A DNA stretch of 64,000 nt. Source: Streptococcus parasanguinis (GTDB lineage: Bacteria; Bacillota; Bacilli; Lactobacillales; Streptococcaceae). Position 1 is the first letter of the stretch, and each line of letters opens with the position of its first letter. This document shows positions 1 to 7,819 of the stretch, one piece after another. A model generated the notes under the pieces. The model was given only the letters and a program-made list of their open reading frames with translations. It did not search any database and was not told where the DNA came from. The translations under genes were made by a program, and so were the position numbers. The stretch is from positions 214,501-278,500 of the forward strand of contig NZ_CP134147.1 in NCBI RefSeq assembly GCF_032163505.1. Reading direction: 5' to 3'.

Positions 1-18
1 AAAAGCTTGTTTTTTCAT
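1..18 (-). CDS. 5' end of a gene leaving the window (possible UPF0371/DUF1846)
   Basis: Only the first six codons are visible (MKKQAF), reading leftward from an ATG at 18-16. An AGGAG ribosome site lies just upstream and a TATAAT box about 85 bp further up. The six residues agree with my memory of the start of the streptococcal UPF0371/DUF1846 proteins, but six residues cannot establish a family. The existence of a gene start here is well supported; its identity is a guess. Confidence 0.45.
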
Positions 19-107
19 GTAAAACTCCTGTATATAAGGGAAGGGTCTGCCACACGAATCCAAGGATGAGTGTTCCGTTCCCTACCATTTCATTCTTTCA
101 TATTATA
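19..107 (-). promoter_or_regulatory. promoter and hairpin 5' leader of the leftward edge gene
   Basis: Reading the minus strand, a TATAAT -10 box (107-102) should start RNA near 95, leaving a leader of about 77 nt. The leader folds into nested helices: GGGAA/TTCCC (42-38 with 82-78), ACAC/GTGT (55-52 with 73-70) and ATCC/GGAT at the tip. No known riboswitch class is recognised. The -35 region (TTTATC) is weak. Confidence 0.4.
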
Positions 108-226
108 TCAGAAAACAGATGGAAGATAAAATATTCTAAGATACTTTCCTAAGGAGAGTGCGGATGCCAAGGGACTCAATGGTGACTCACGCTGGAAAGT
201 TTCAAAGAGAACTTTGTTTTTCCTCT

Positions 227-248
227 AAAAAAGCCCCTTACGGGGCTT
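227..248 (-). terminator. terminator of pepA
   Basis: On the minus strand AGCCCC and GGGGCT form a stem with a short loop, followed by six T residues. It lies 15 bp beyond the pepA stop codon. Confidence 0.85.
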
Positions 249-262
249 CAGATCGATGCTAC

Positions 263-1327
263 TTAATAGTGCTTGATCAAATCAACTGTAGAGCGATCCA
301 ATTTCTTAACCAATGCTTGCAAGAAGGCTTGCGCTTGTAAGAAATCATCCATGGCATAGAGGGTTTGGTGAGAGTGGATGTAACGTGCACAGACACCAAT
401 GGTGGTTGATGGGACTCCACCATTCTTCAAGTGTGCTGCACCTGCATCGGTACCACCTTTGGCACAATAGTATTGGAATTTGATGCCTGCTTCTTCAGCA
501 GTAGTGAGCAAGAAATCTTTCATATTTGGTAGCATGATGTGACCTGGATCGTAGAAGCGAAGCAGTGTTCCTTCCCCAATCGCACCTTGGTCTCCAAAGA
601 CATCGGCTGCTGGCGAACAGTCTACCGCAAGGAAGATTTCAGGATCAAATTTAGTAGTTGAAGTGTGAGCTCCACGAAGTCCCACTTCTTCTTGAACGTT
701 GGCCCCTACATAGAGTTCGTTGTTTAAGGCTTGTCCAGAAAGGCTCTTAGCCAATTCGCTGACCATCAAGACGCCGTAGCGGTTATCCCATGCTTTGGAG
801 ATGACGTTTTTACCATTAGCAGTGAGAATCGCAGAGCTGTCTGGGACCAAAGTATCTCCAGGACGGACCCCATAGCTTTCAGCTTCGGCTTTAGAGCTAA
901 AGCCTGCATCAAAGACGATGTCGCTAATGGCAGGTACGGTTGGTCCACCTGTTCCACGTGTCAAATGAGGAGGAACAGATCCTGAAATAGCAGGGTATTC
1001 ACGTCCGTCGCGTGTAAAGAGTTTGAAGCGTTGGCTGCTGACGACCATCGGATTCCAACCTCCGATTGGGACAACACGGAAAGTTCCGTCAGCTTTGATT
1101 TCGCTGATCATAAAACCAACTTCGTCCATGTGGGCAGCTACTAAGATACGAGGAGCATCGGCAGCTGTTGAATGTTTGACCCCAAAGATCCCACCGAGAC
1201 CATCTGTCACGATTTCGTCCACATGAGGGGTCAATTGTTGGCGCAAATAATCCCGTACAGGAGCTTCATGACCTGAGATAGCAGGGATTTCAGTTACTTC
1301 TTTGATTTTAGAAAATAAATCAGTCAT
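263..1327 (-). CDS. pepA: glutamyl aminopeptidase (peptidase family M42)
   Basis: This is a cytoplasmic metal-dependent aminopeptidase that removes N-terminal Glu/Asp (and other) residues from peptides. The 354-residue length is normal for streptococcal PepA. Visible M42 hallmarks are the metal-binding HMDEVGF segment near residue 67, the catalytic EE pair in NVQEEVGLRGA near residues 213-214, a further metal ligand in AVDCSPAAD, and GGTDAGAAH near residue 315. The ATG is preceded by AAGAAGG at good spacing. It is monocistronic, with its own terminator, and is divergent from the DUF4651 operon. In streptococci such enzymes process peptides imported by Opp/Ami-type transporters. Confidence 0.95.
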   Translation of the reverse strand: MTDLFSKIKEVTEIPAISGHEAPVRDYLRQQLTPHVDEIVTDGLGGIFGVKHSTAADAPRILVAAHMDEVGFMISEIKADGTFRVVPIGGWNPMVVSSQRFKLFTRDGREYPAISGSVPPHLTRGTGGPTVPAISDIVFDAGFSSKAEAESYGVRPGDTLVPDSSAILTANGKNVISKAWDNRYGVLMVSELAKSLSGQALNNELYVGANVQEEVGLRGAHTSTTKFDPEIFLAVDCSPAADVFGDQGAIGEGTLLRFYDPGHIMLPNMKDFLLTTAEEAGIKFQYYCAKGGTDAGAAHLKNGGVPSTTIGVCARYIHSHQTLYAMDDFLQAQAFLQALVKKLDRSTVDLIKHY

Positions 1328-1433
1328 AGGTTACCTTCTTTCTGATGCTATTTTAACACTTTTTCTACAAGGATGGTAGCGTTATTATGGAAATCAATCT
1401 CAAAAAGCAGAGGGAGAGATCCAGCCTAGACCG

Positions 1434-1462
1434 TTGTCCCTCTGCTTATTTTGTGTTACAAT
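1434..1462 (+). promoter_or_regulatory. promoter placing the transcription start at the ATG (leaderless)
   Basis: A -35 box TTGTCC (1434-1439) and a -10 box TACAAT (1457-1462) are 17 bp apart. The ATG of the next gene starts at 1470, only 7 nt after the -10 box, so the RNA would begin at or next to the start codon. The -35 box sits in the right arm of an inverted repeat (AGCAGAGGGA with TCCCTCTGCT) that may also terminate leftward or rightward transcription. Confidence 0.55.
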
Positions 1463-1469
1463 AGGCACT

Positions 1470-1760
1470 ATGAAAGCTAAAAAAATTATTTTGTCTAGTC
1501 TGGCTGTAGCAAGTGCAGGAGCTCTTGCGGCCGGTGTTTATAAAATCGCCAAAGATCAAAAGCGTCTCCGTACCCAAGAAGAGTTGGTAGCAGAAGTACG
1601 GGAGCAAATGGAAGCCATGGGGACGATTGCGACCCTGTATGTGGAACTCTACGAGTCTAGTGAAGAACGCTTAGTAGGAGGCGTCATTTTTGAAGATGAG
1701 CGCCATTACCGCTTTGTCTATGAGGACGGTCTCTTGCATTATGAAGAGGAAAAACTATGA
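1470..1760 (+). CDS. DUF4651 small membrane-anchored protein
   Basis: The 96-residue protein has an N-terminal hydrophobic segment (about residues 5-23) followed by an acidic region rich in Glu, so it is probably anchored in the membrane with its tail in the cytoplasm. It matches the streptococcal DUF4651 family, which sits beside a thioredoxin-like gene in other streptococci; function unknown. I chose ATG 1470; an upstream in-frame TTG would lie inside the promoter. No Shine-Dalgarno sequence is seen, which fits a leaderless mRNA. Its stop codon overlaps the thioredoxin start (ATGA). Confidence 0.75.
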   Translation: MKAKKIILSSLAVASAGALAAGVYKIAKDQKRLRTQEELVAEVREQMEAMGTIATLYVELYESSEERLVGGVIFEDERHYRFVYEDGLLHYEEEKL

Positions 1761-2074
1761 TTACACCAAATTCTCTAGAAGAAATTGCTTCTTATGTAGA
1801 GCAAGATGGCAAGAAAGTGTTTGTCTTTTCAGCAGATTGGTGTGGGGATTGTCGTTACCTCAAGCCTTTTTTGCCGGAGATTGAAGCTGAAAATCCCGAA
1901 TTTACCTTTATCTTGATTGACCGAGATGCCTATATGGATCTGGCGAAAGTCTGGGATGTTTATGGGATCCCAAGTTTGGTGGTTCTGGAAAAGGATAAGG
2001 AAATCGGTCGGTTTGTCAATCGGGATCGAAAAACCAAGGCGCAGCTTACAGCATTCTTAGCAGGATTAAAATAG
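1757..2074 (+). CDS. thioredoxin-family protein
   Basis: This 105-residue thioredoxin-fold protein has the active-site motif WCGDC near residues 28-32 and the conserved cis-Pro segment YGIPSLVVL near residue 71. WCGDC in place of the classical WCGPC marks the streptococcal thioredoxin-like branch and not housekeeping TrxA. The expected role is cytoplasmic dithiol-disulfide exchange; its partner is unknown. It overlaps the DUF4651 gene by 4 bp and is followed 9 bp later by ytpR, so the three are probably co-transcribed. Confidence 0.85.
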   Translation: MITPNSLEEIASYVEQDGKKVFVFSADWCGDCRYLKPFLPEIEAENPEFTFILIDRDAYMDLAKVWDVYGIPSLVVLEKDKEIGRFVNRDRKTKAQLTAFLAGLK

Positions 2075-2083
2075 GAGAAAAAC

Positions 2084-2710
2084 ATGATTGTAACATACAA
2101 CAAAGAACAAGTCGGCGATGTCTTGATGCTGACCTTGAAAAATAGTGGAGAAGCAAAGCTCGCGGTGGAGAGAAAAGGAAAAGTGGCTCGCGTTTACCGT
2201 GAGGACAAGCAAGAAACCGTTGCCTGGAATATTTTTGATGCCTCATCTTTCTTCGCCATCGAAGGCAAGGGCCAAGTCTTTTTGACAGATGAGCAAGTAG
2301 CTCGTTTGAATCAAGAATTGGAAAGAGAAGGCTTCGCAGAACGTTTGGTCAATGATCGGGAACCAAAATTTGTGGTGGGAGAAATCCTTGAAATGGTAGC
2401 CCATCCAGATAGTGACCACTTGAATATCTGCCAAGTAGCAGTTGGACCAGATAAGACGGTTCAGATCGTAGCTGGAGCTCCAAATGCGCGAGTGGGTCTC
2501 AAGACCATTGTCGCTCTTCCAGGTGCCATGATGCCGGATGGTAGCTTGATTTTCCCAGGGGCCCTTCGTGGAGAAAAAAGCTATGGGATGATGTGCAGTC
2601 CGCGCGAATTGCACTTGCCAAATGCTCCTCAAAAACGAGGCATTATTGAATTGGATGACGCAGAAGTAGCAGGGACACCTTTTGATCCTGCTCGTCACTG
2701 GCACGAATAA
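2084..2710 (+). CDS. ytpR: YtpR family tRNA-binding protein
   Basis: The 208-residue protein has an N-terminal DUF4479-type domain (about 1-90) and a C-terminal EMAP/OB-fold tRNA-binding domain (about 95-200). The second domain is recognised by EILEMVAHPDSDHLNICQV, the VAGAPNAR segment and the MMCSPRELHL segment. It resembles the N-terminal domain of the phenylalanyl-tRNA synthetase beta chain and is often mis-annotated as that enzyme; it lacks the catalytic modules. RNA binding is inferred from the family. It is the last gene of the operon, with a terminator directly after. Confidence 0.9.
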   Translation: MIVTYNKEQVGDVLMLTLKNSGEAKLAVERKGKVARVYREDKQETVAWNIFDASSFFAIEGKGQVFLTDEQVARLNQELEREGFAERLVNDREPKFVVGEILEMVAHPDSDHLNICQVAVGPDKTVQIVAGAPNARVGLKTIVALPGAMMPDGSLIFPGALRGEKSYGMMCSPRELHLPNAPQKRGIIELDDAEVAGTPFDPARHWHE

Positions 2711-2717
2711 AGAGAAG

Positions 2718-2749
2718 AATCTAGGATGTTTTGGATCCTAGATTTTTTT
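2718..2749 (+). terminator. terminator after ytpR
   Basis: ATCTAGGAT pairs with ATCCTAGAT around a 6-nt loop, followed by seven T residues. Confidence 0.88.
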
Positions 2750-2784
2750 GATTTTGGTTTGTCACCTCCATTTTTTGAAATTTT

Positions 2785-2792
2785 TTCGAATA
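2785..2792 (+). promoter_or_regulatory. competence (ComX/SigX) box upstream of ssbB
   Basis: TTCGAATA differs from the established streptococcal cin-box TACGAATA at one position. It is preceded by a run of T residues, as is usual for these boxes, and lies 8 bp before the GGAGG ribosome site of ssbB. No convincing sigma-70 -35/-10 pair is seen between the ytpR terminator and the gene. ssbB is a known late competence gene in streptococci. Confidence 0.65.
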
Positions 2793-2811
2793 AATAGATA
2801 GGAGGTAAATG

Positions 2812-3207
2812 ATGTATAATAAAGTTATTTTAATCGGTCGCCTAGTAGCGGCCCCAGAATTGCATAAAACCAGCACAGACAAATCCGTTGCCCGAGTGAC
2901 CGTTGCGGTCAATCGTCGCTACAAGGACCAAAACGGGGAGCGAGAGACTGATTTTGTCAATGTCGTTGTCTGGGGGAAATTGGCTGAAACCATGGCTAGT
3001 TATGCTAGCAAAGGGAGCCTGATCTCTTTGGATGGAGAGATTCGGACGCGCCGCTACGAGAAAAATGGAGTTATGCAGTATGTGACAGAGGTCCTCTGCC
3101 AAAGTTTTCAGTTGCTAGAGAGCCGCGCTCAGCGAGCGATGCGTGAAAATGGTGGAACGGGAGATTTAGCCGATATCATCTTAGAAGAGGAAGATCTTCC
3201 CTTTTAG
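2812..3207 (+). CDS. ssbB: competence-associated single-stranded DNA-binding protein
   Basis: This OB-fold protein of 131 residues binds single-stranded DNA. It is the shorter, competence-linked SSB of streptococci (SsbB/CilA) that protects internalised DNA during transformation, distinct from the longer essential SsbA. Evidence is the start MYNKVILIGRL, the core segments AVNRRYKDQNGERETDFVN and WGKLAETMASYASKGS, and the acidic C-terminal tip EEEDLPF that recruits partner proteins. There are two adjacent ATG codons; the second (2812) is 6 bp from GGAGG and matches family starts, the first (2809) is only 3 bp away. Confidence 0.92.
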   Translation: MYNKVILIGRLVAAPELHKTSTDKSVARVTVAVNRRYKDQNGERETDFVNVVVWGKLAETMASYASKGSLISLDGEIRTRRYEKNGVMQYVTEVLCQSFQLLESRAQRAMRENGGTGDLADIILEEEDLPF

Positions 3208-3218
3208 GATCAAAAAAG

Positions 3219-3249
3219 AAAGCTGGTTCGTTTATAGACCAGCTTTTTT
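3219..3249 (+). terminator. terminator after ssbB
   Basis: AGCTGGT pairs with ACCAGCT, flanked by A-runs on the left and six T residues on the right. Confidence 0.88.
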
Positions 3250-3336
3250 GATACTTGCTAGGGATTTTATTCGGGAACGACTCTTTTAAAAATAAATCAA
3301 AAATATGCATCTGTACAATAAAAGCCAGCACTTTTC

Positions 3337-3364
3337 TTGAAAAAGTAGTAAAATAAAGTAATAT
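3337..3364 (+). promoter_or_regulatory. probable promoter of levQSRT
   Basis: TTGAAA (3337-3342) and TAATAT (3359-3364) are 16 bp apart, 32 bp before the levQ start codon. The surrounding 150 bp hold no other clear site. Confidence 0.45.
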
Positions 3365-3395
3365 ATATTCAAAATTTTCAGAAAAGGAACGGAGT

Positions 3396-4379
3396 TTGAA
3401 GAGGAAAGAAGAAAGAAAAGAACTGTTAAAATGGCTGATAAAACGGGTTCTACTGGTGATTCCAGTGGCCTGCCTCCTCTTGTGGATCTATGCTGTTTGT
3501 CAAACCAGTAGCATCAAGGATCAGACCAAGATTGGTGTCACCTATATGACCATGAACAATGAGTTCTATAAAAGTATTCATTCGGAAATTAGTCGGATTG
3601 CCGATGAGAGAGGGGCTCTTGTATCTGTTCGAGATCCGGAATTGGATGAAAAAAGGCAGAGCCAGCAGATCGATGATTTTTGCGCTCAAAAAGTAAATGT
3701 GATTGTGATTAATCCGGTCAAAGGGGATAGTCAGCCGATTTTAAGGGCTCTTAAAAAAGCTAGAAAACAAGGAATTAAGATCATTGCAGTTGATACCCAG
3801 CTCAAGCATTTTAAGCCGGATGCCAGCATTGTCTCCGACAACTACCAAGCAGGAGTCTTGATTGCGAAAGAGTTGATGAAACGCTCTTCAAATGCTCGGA
3901 TCCTTCTCTTGGAGCACAAAGGGACTGTTTCGGCAGATACGCGGATTCAGGGATTTAAGGATACCATCAAAGGACATGGATCTTATGAGATCATCTCGGA
4001 ACTAGAAACCAAGGGTCAGACGGAGATCGCCATGCCCGCTGTCCGTAAGTTCTTGCAGTCAGGGGGGAATGTTGATACCCTAGTTGCCCTGAATGACCGA
4101 TCGGCTATAGGAGCTTTAGCGGCGATCAAGGAGCAAGGAATCACCCATTCCATTGCGATTTATGGGATTGATGGCTCACCAGATATGAAAGCCTTGCTGC
4201 ACTCGACAGATGATGTCGTAGGAACCGTTGCCCAGTCTCCTTTGAAGATGGGAGACCGCGTGATGGAGGTCATCCAAGATATGACGGCTGGGAAGAGCTA
4301 CCAAAAAGAAATAACCATTCCGGTTCAGATGATGACAAAGGAAAACATCGATCAATTTGATGTGAATGGGTGGCAGTAA
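3396..4379 (+). CDS. levQ: membrane-anchored sugar-binding protein of the Lev sensor (LevQ type)
   Basis: This is a periplasmic-binding-protein-fold receptor of the ribose/galactose (LacI-like) class, held to the membrane by an N-terminal transmembrane segment (about residues 14-34) with no lipobox. Typical segments are IGVTYMTMNNEFYKSI, NVIVINPVKG, ALNDRSAIGALAAI and YGIDGSPD. In Streptococcus mutans LevQ works with LevT and the LevS/LevR two-component system to sense fructose-containing sugars and activate the levD PTS operon and fructan hydrolase. The gene position between ssbB and groES also matches S. mutans. The start is TTG 3396, 5 bp after an AACGGAG site. Assignment rests on synteny and domain order. 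Confidence 0.8.
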   Translation: MKRKEERKELLKWLIKRVLLVIPVACLLLWIYAVCQTSSIKDQTKIGVTYMTMNNEFYKSIHSEISRIADERGALVSVRDPELDEKRQSQQIDDFCAQKVNVIVINPVKGDSQPILRALKKARKQGIKIIAVDTQLKHFKPDASIVSDNYQAGVLIAKELMKRSSNARILLLEHKGTVSADTRIQGFKDTIKGHGSYEIISELETKGQTEIAMPAVRKFLQSGGNVDTLVALNDRSAIGALAAIKEQGITHSIAIYGIDGSPDMKALLHSTDDVVGTVAQSPLKMGDRVMEVIQDMTAGKSYQKEITIPVQMMTKENIDQFDVNGWQ

Positions 4380-5695
4380 TGAGAAAATTTAGAGGTGTGA
4401 GATACAGTTTGGCCATTCTGATGGTCGTGAATTTTATCGCTGTGATGCTCAACAGTATCATCTATCTTCAAGCAACCAATTATATCATTGCTCAACGACA
4501 AGCTTCCCTATTAGTAGAACGCTTAGAGCGCATTCCTTTTGCGCCCTCTACAACTTTTTGGTTGTCTGCACTCTTATTTGCTGGGATTGCCTTGATTTCC
4601 ATGAGTCGTTATCGGTCTCAAACGAGTCGATGGTCCATTTTTGATAAGTGGAACATTCTGGAGATCCTCCTGATGTTGCTCTTGATGTGGGTCCAAAATG
4701 TAGCTTATAACGGGCTGATTCTCTTGGTTTTTGCGGATATCTTCTATGGTTCCAAAGAGTTGAATACCAAGCGAGACCGCAAGTATTGGTTTGCTTTTAT
4801 CCTAGTGAGTTTCTTGATGCTCCTCGTGACCAATTCAGACGTCTTTTCCCTTTTCTTTCCGATTCCTTCTCTTGATGTCTATATTCATTTTTACCCTGCC
4901 TCTATCCGAATCCTAGCCTTTTTCATGAAGAATTCCCTCTATGCCTTGAATATGGTGCTCTTTATTATTTCGCTTTTATTCTATATTATGAATGTTCTTG
5001 CAGAAAACCACGAGGTTGAAGAAGAGTTGGCCATGGTTTCGAAGGTCAATACGGAGTTGAATAACTATATGGCCTTGTCTGAGAAGATTGCAGAAGATCG
5101 GGAGCGTAAGCGGATTGCTCGGGAGATTCACGATACCTTGGGGCACGCGCTAACAGGGATCTCAGCCGGTTTAGATGCTGTCGGAGTCTTGATTGATATC
5201 GATCCCAATCGGGCAAAGGAGCAAGTGAAAAGCGTATCAGAAGTTGTCCGTGAAGGGATTCAAGATGTGAGGGGCTCTCTCAACCGTCTTAGACCGGGAG
5301 CTCTTGAGGGACGGACCCTCAAAGATGCTTTAGAAAAGACGATCCGCGAGTATCAGGCGCTTTCAAACTTGCAGGTTGATTTACACTATGAATGGATTGA
5401 TGTCGATATGGATGTCATGATTGAGGATACGATCTTTCGTGTCATCCAAGAGTCCATGACCAATGCGGTTCGCCACGGCCATGCCAGTCAGATGAGTCTT
5501 CATTTTTTTGAGGACGAAGAAGATTATCTGATCGAGTTGCAGGACAATGGGGGTGGGTTTGAAACCTTGACCTATGGCTATGGGCTCAAGCAGATGATGG
5601 AACGAATTTCTATCCTAGGAGGACAGATTCAATTTGAAAGCCGCGATGGATTTTTCACGCACGTCAGTTTACCGAAATATAAAGAAGGGAGATAG
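4379..5695 (+). CDS. levS: sensor histidine kinase (LevS type)
   Basis: The 438-residue kinase has about six transmembrane segments in residues 5-205, a short linker coil, a HisKA_3 dimerisation domain with the phospho-acceptor in REIHDTLGH (His near residue 251), and a C-terminal HATPase domain (N-box ESMTNAVRHGHA, G-box DNGGGFE). This is the NarL-partner kinase class. It is expected to signal through LevR on binding-protein/sugar contacts made by LevQ and LevT. ATG 4379 overlaps the levQ stop; a GTG 9 bp upstream is an alternative start. Confidence 0.85.
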   Translation: MRKFRGVRYSLAILMVVNFIAVMLNSIIYLQATNYIIAQRQASLLVERLERIPFAPSTTFWLSALLFAGIALISMSRYRSQTSRWSIFDKWNILEILLMLLLMWVQNVAYNGLILLVFADIFYGSKELNTKRDRKYWFAFILVSFLMLLVTNSDVFSLFFPIPSLDVYIHFYPASIRILAFFMKNSLYALNMVLFIISLLFYIMNVLAENHEVEEELAMVSKVNTELNNYMALSEKIAEDRERKRIAREIHDTLGHALTGISAGLDAVGVLIDIDPNRAKEQVKSVSEVVREGIQDVRGSLNRLRPGALEGRTLKDALEKTIREYQALSNLQVDLHYEWIDVDMDVMIEDTIFRVIQESMTNAVRHGHASQMSLHFFEDEEDYLIELQDNGGGFETLTYGYGLKQMMERISILGGQIQFESRDGFFTHVSLPKYKEGR

Positions 5696-5697
5696 AG

Positions 5698-6384
5698 ATG
5701 GTGATAAAAGTAATGGTGGCAGATGACCAGGCCTTGATTCGAGAATCTCTGAAAATTATTTTGTCAGCCCACCCCGATATCGAAGTGGTGGCCACAGTGG
5801 AAGATGGGAATCACGTCTTGTCTAGCATTCCACAGACACATCCTGACCTGATCTTAATGGATATTCGGATGCCAGGCATGGATGGGGTTTTGGCAACAAA
5901 AGAAGTCAAAGAGCACTATCCGGATATCAAAATTATTATTTTAACGACCTTTGACGATGATGAATTTATCTATAGTGCACTCAAGTATGGTGCTTCAGGT
6001 TATCTTTTAAAGGGAGCCTCGACAGAGGAACTCTATGAAGCGATTAAGGTGGTGTATCAAGGCGGAGCAATGATCAACCCGAATATCGCTAGTAAAGTCT
6101 TTCAAATTTTCTCACAAATGGCCAAAACCAACTTCTCTATTGCTGTAGATGAGGACAATGTCAAGGATTTGAGCACAACAGAATGGCGCATTATCCAAGA
6201 AGTTGGCTATGGGGAGTCCAATAAAGAAATTGCGGCCAAACTCTTCTTGTCAGAAGGAACCGTGCGCAATTACTTATCAACGATTTTGGCGAAATTAAAC
6301 CTACGAGATCGAACGCAATTAGCGATCTGGTCAGTCCAAACAGGAGTGACGAGACGTGATTTTTCTAAAGGAAATACAGAATGA
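5698..6384 (+). CDS. levR: NarL/LuxR-family response regulator (LevR type)
   Basis: The 228-residue regulator has an N-terminal receiver domain (phospho-acceptor Asp near residue 55 in LILMDIRMPGMDG; Lys in YLLKGAS) and a C-terminal LuxR helix-turn-helix (NKEIAAKLFLSEGTVRNYLS). It is cognate to the HisKA_3 kinase two bases upstream. In S. mutans LevR activates levDEFGX and the fructanase gene. The probable target here is the repeat-rich region at 7700-7800. Its end overlaps levT (ATGA). Confidence 0.85.
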   Translation: MVIKVMVADDQALIRESLKIILSAHPDIEVVATVEDGNHVLSSIPQTHPDLILMDIRMPGMDGVLATKEVKEHYPDIKIIILTTFDDDEFIYSALKYGASGYLLKGASTEELYEAIKVVYQGGAMINPNIASKVFQIFSQMAKTNFSIAVDEDNVKDLSTTEWRIIQEVGYGESNKEIAAKLFLSEGTVRNYLSTILAKLNLRDRTQLAIWSVQTGVTRRDFSKGNTE

Positions 6385-7679
6385 AATTGAAGCGAAAGCA
6401 TCTTTGTTGGGGGATTGGTCTCCTTGTTGTGCTCTGTGTGAGCGCAGGTTTTTATTGGTGGAAACAGCAACCGACCGTACTCCATATCGGCGTTTATGCA
6501 GGTTCTAGCTGGGATGTGCCGACCAGTCAACGTTCCCATGCCTTGGATCGTGCGATTCAAAAATTTGAAAAATCCCATCCCCACGTCCGTGTAGAGTATG
6601 AAAACGGGATTCCGCAGTCAGATTATTCAGACTGGCTCTCTGAAAAGATTGTCTCAGGAAAGACGCCAGATGTGTTTATGGTCTCTGAGCAAGATCTTAC
6701 CTTATTAGCAGCGCGAGGAGTGCTAGAAAAGTTAAACGGCTATATGGATCGAAAAGATCAAGCTGCCTTTTATCCTGTTGCCTTTGAATCGGGTGTCTAT
6801 CAGGGGCAAACCTATGCCTTACCTTATGAAAGCAATCCGATTTTGATGTGTGTCAATAAAGATCTCTTGGATAAAGAAGGCATCGCGGTTCCCAAAGAAG
6901 GTTGGACCCTTGAAGAGTTCTATACGATTTGCAAGAAACTAACCAAGGATACCAATGGGGATGGGCAATTGGACCAATTTGGAAGTACAGAATACACCTG
7001 GAAAGAAGCCTTAGCGGCAAATGGAGGTCATCTCTTCCAGGGTGGCATGCTCAAGCTGACAGCTCCAGAAGTCAAAGAGTCTCTGACTTTTCTGCAAAAA
7101 TTGGAAGATCTAAATAAAAATTACAAGGTGAGTTCTAAAGATTTTGACCAGGGAAAAGTCGCCTTCTATCCCATGACCTTGGCCCAATATCGGACCTATA
7201 AACCTTATCCCTACCACGTTTCTAAATATTCAAACTTCACCTGGACCTGTATCCCGATGCCTGCTAAGTCAAAAACGACCAAGGCAACCTTGGTCACGAC
7301 GACTTCTTTTGCTATGTCGGCTCGAAGTTCTCATTCCAAGTTGTCTTGGGAATTGATGCAACTCTTAACAGAGGATCCAGAAATTCAACAAACTCTCTTT
7401 GCCCAATCCCAGGGGATCTCTGTCATGCCACAGGTAGTCAAGAGTCGCTCTAGTAAAGACCTTTTGCAGGTAGATGATTTTGGGACGGATTCCTTGACCA
7501 ATCAGACCTTGAACCGCATTATGGAACAAGCTGTTGAAAGTAGTCCGAAAAATGTCTCAAAAGAGGTGTTAGAAAAGTTAGATTACTTGATTGGCAATGC
7601 CTTGCGCGATCAAGATGTTGAGAACCGCTTGCCTCAAATTCAGAGGGAGATTGAAAGTAGTCTACAGGTAGGAGTTTAG
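6381..7679 (+). CDS. levT: extracellular solute-binding protein family 1 (LevT type)
   Basis: This 432-residue family-1 binding protein resembles maltose/raffinose-type receptors. It has an N-terminal transmembrane anchor (about residues 8-27) and no lipobox cysteine. Recognisable segments are FEKSHPHVRVEYENG, TPDVFMVSEQDL, ALPYESNPILMCVNKDLL and a DTNGDGQLDQFG loop typical of calcium-binding sugar receptors. There is no ABC permease or ATPase nearby, so a sensory role with LevQ, LevS and LevR is more likely than transport. It overlaps levR by 4 bp. Confidence 0.82.
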   Translation: MKLKRKHLCWGIGLLVVLCVSAGFYWWKQQPTVLHIGVYAGSSWDVPTSQRSHALDRAIQKFEKSHPHVRVEYENGIPQSDYSDWLSEKIVSGKTPDVFMVSEQDLTLLAARGVLEKLNGYMDRKDQAAFYPVAFESGVYQGQTYALPYESNPILMCVNKDLLDKEGIAVPKEGWTLEEFYTICKKLTKDTNGDGQLDQFGSTEYTWKEALAANGGHLFQGGMLKLTAPEVKESLTFLQKLEDLNKNYKVSSKDFDQGKVAFYPMTLAQYRTYKPYPYHVSKYSNFTWTCIPMPAKSKTTKATLVTTTSFAMSARSSHSKLSWELMQLLTEDPEIQQTLFAQSQGISVMPQVVKSRSSKDLLQVDDFGTDSLTNQTLNRIMEQAVESSPKNVSKEVLEKLDYLIGNALRDQDVENRLPQIQREIESSLQVGV

Positions 7680-7690
7680 AGTAAAATAAG

Positions 7691-7727
7691 ATGGCATTTT
7701 GTCAAGTGACAGATGTCATTTTTTTAT
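7691..7727 (+). terminator. terminator after levT
   Basis: An imperfect hairpin centred on TGTCA-AG-TGACA, extended by ATGGCA/TGTCAT, is followed by seven T residues. The TGTCA repeats overlap the proposed regulator sites of levD, so the element may serve both roles. Confidence 0.6.
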
Positions 7728-7731
7728 TGCT

Positions 7732-7792
7732 AAATGTCATATTAGGAATGTGACATTTGACAATGTAAAAACGCTTTCAAATAATCTACAAT
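7732..7792 (+). promoter_or_regulatory. levD promoter with dyad and cre-like site
   Basis: The dyad AAATGTCA (7732-7739) and TGACATTT (7751-7758) is 11 bp apart, a plausible LevR site. A cre-like sequence TAAAAACGCTTTCA (7766-7779) fits the CcpA consensus with one mismatch and overlaps a weak -35 box TGTAAA (7764-7769), 17 bp from TACAAT (7787-7792). A weak -35 box with an upstream dyad fits activator dependence, and the overlapping cre fits glucose repression. The binding proteins are inferred. Confidence 0.6.
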
Positions 7793-7819
7793 AGAGTCAA
7801 ATAAAGGAGGCGTAGCAAA

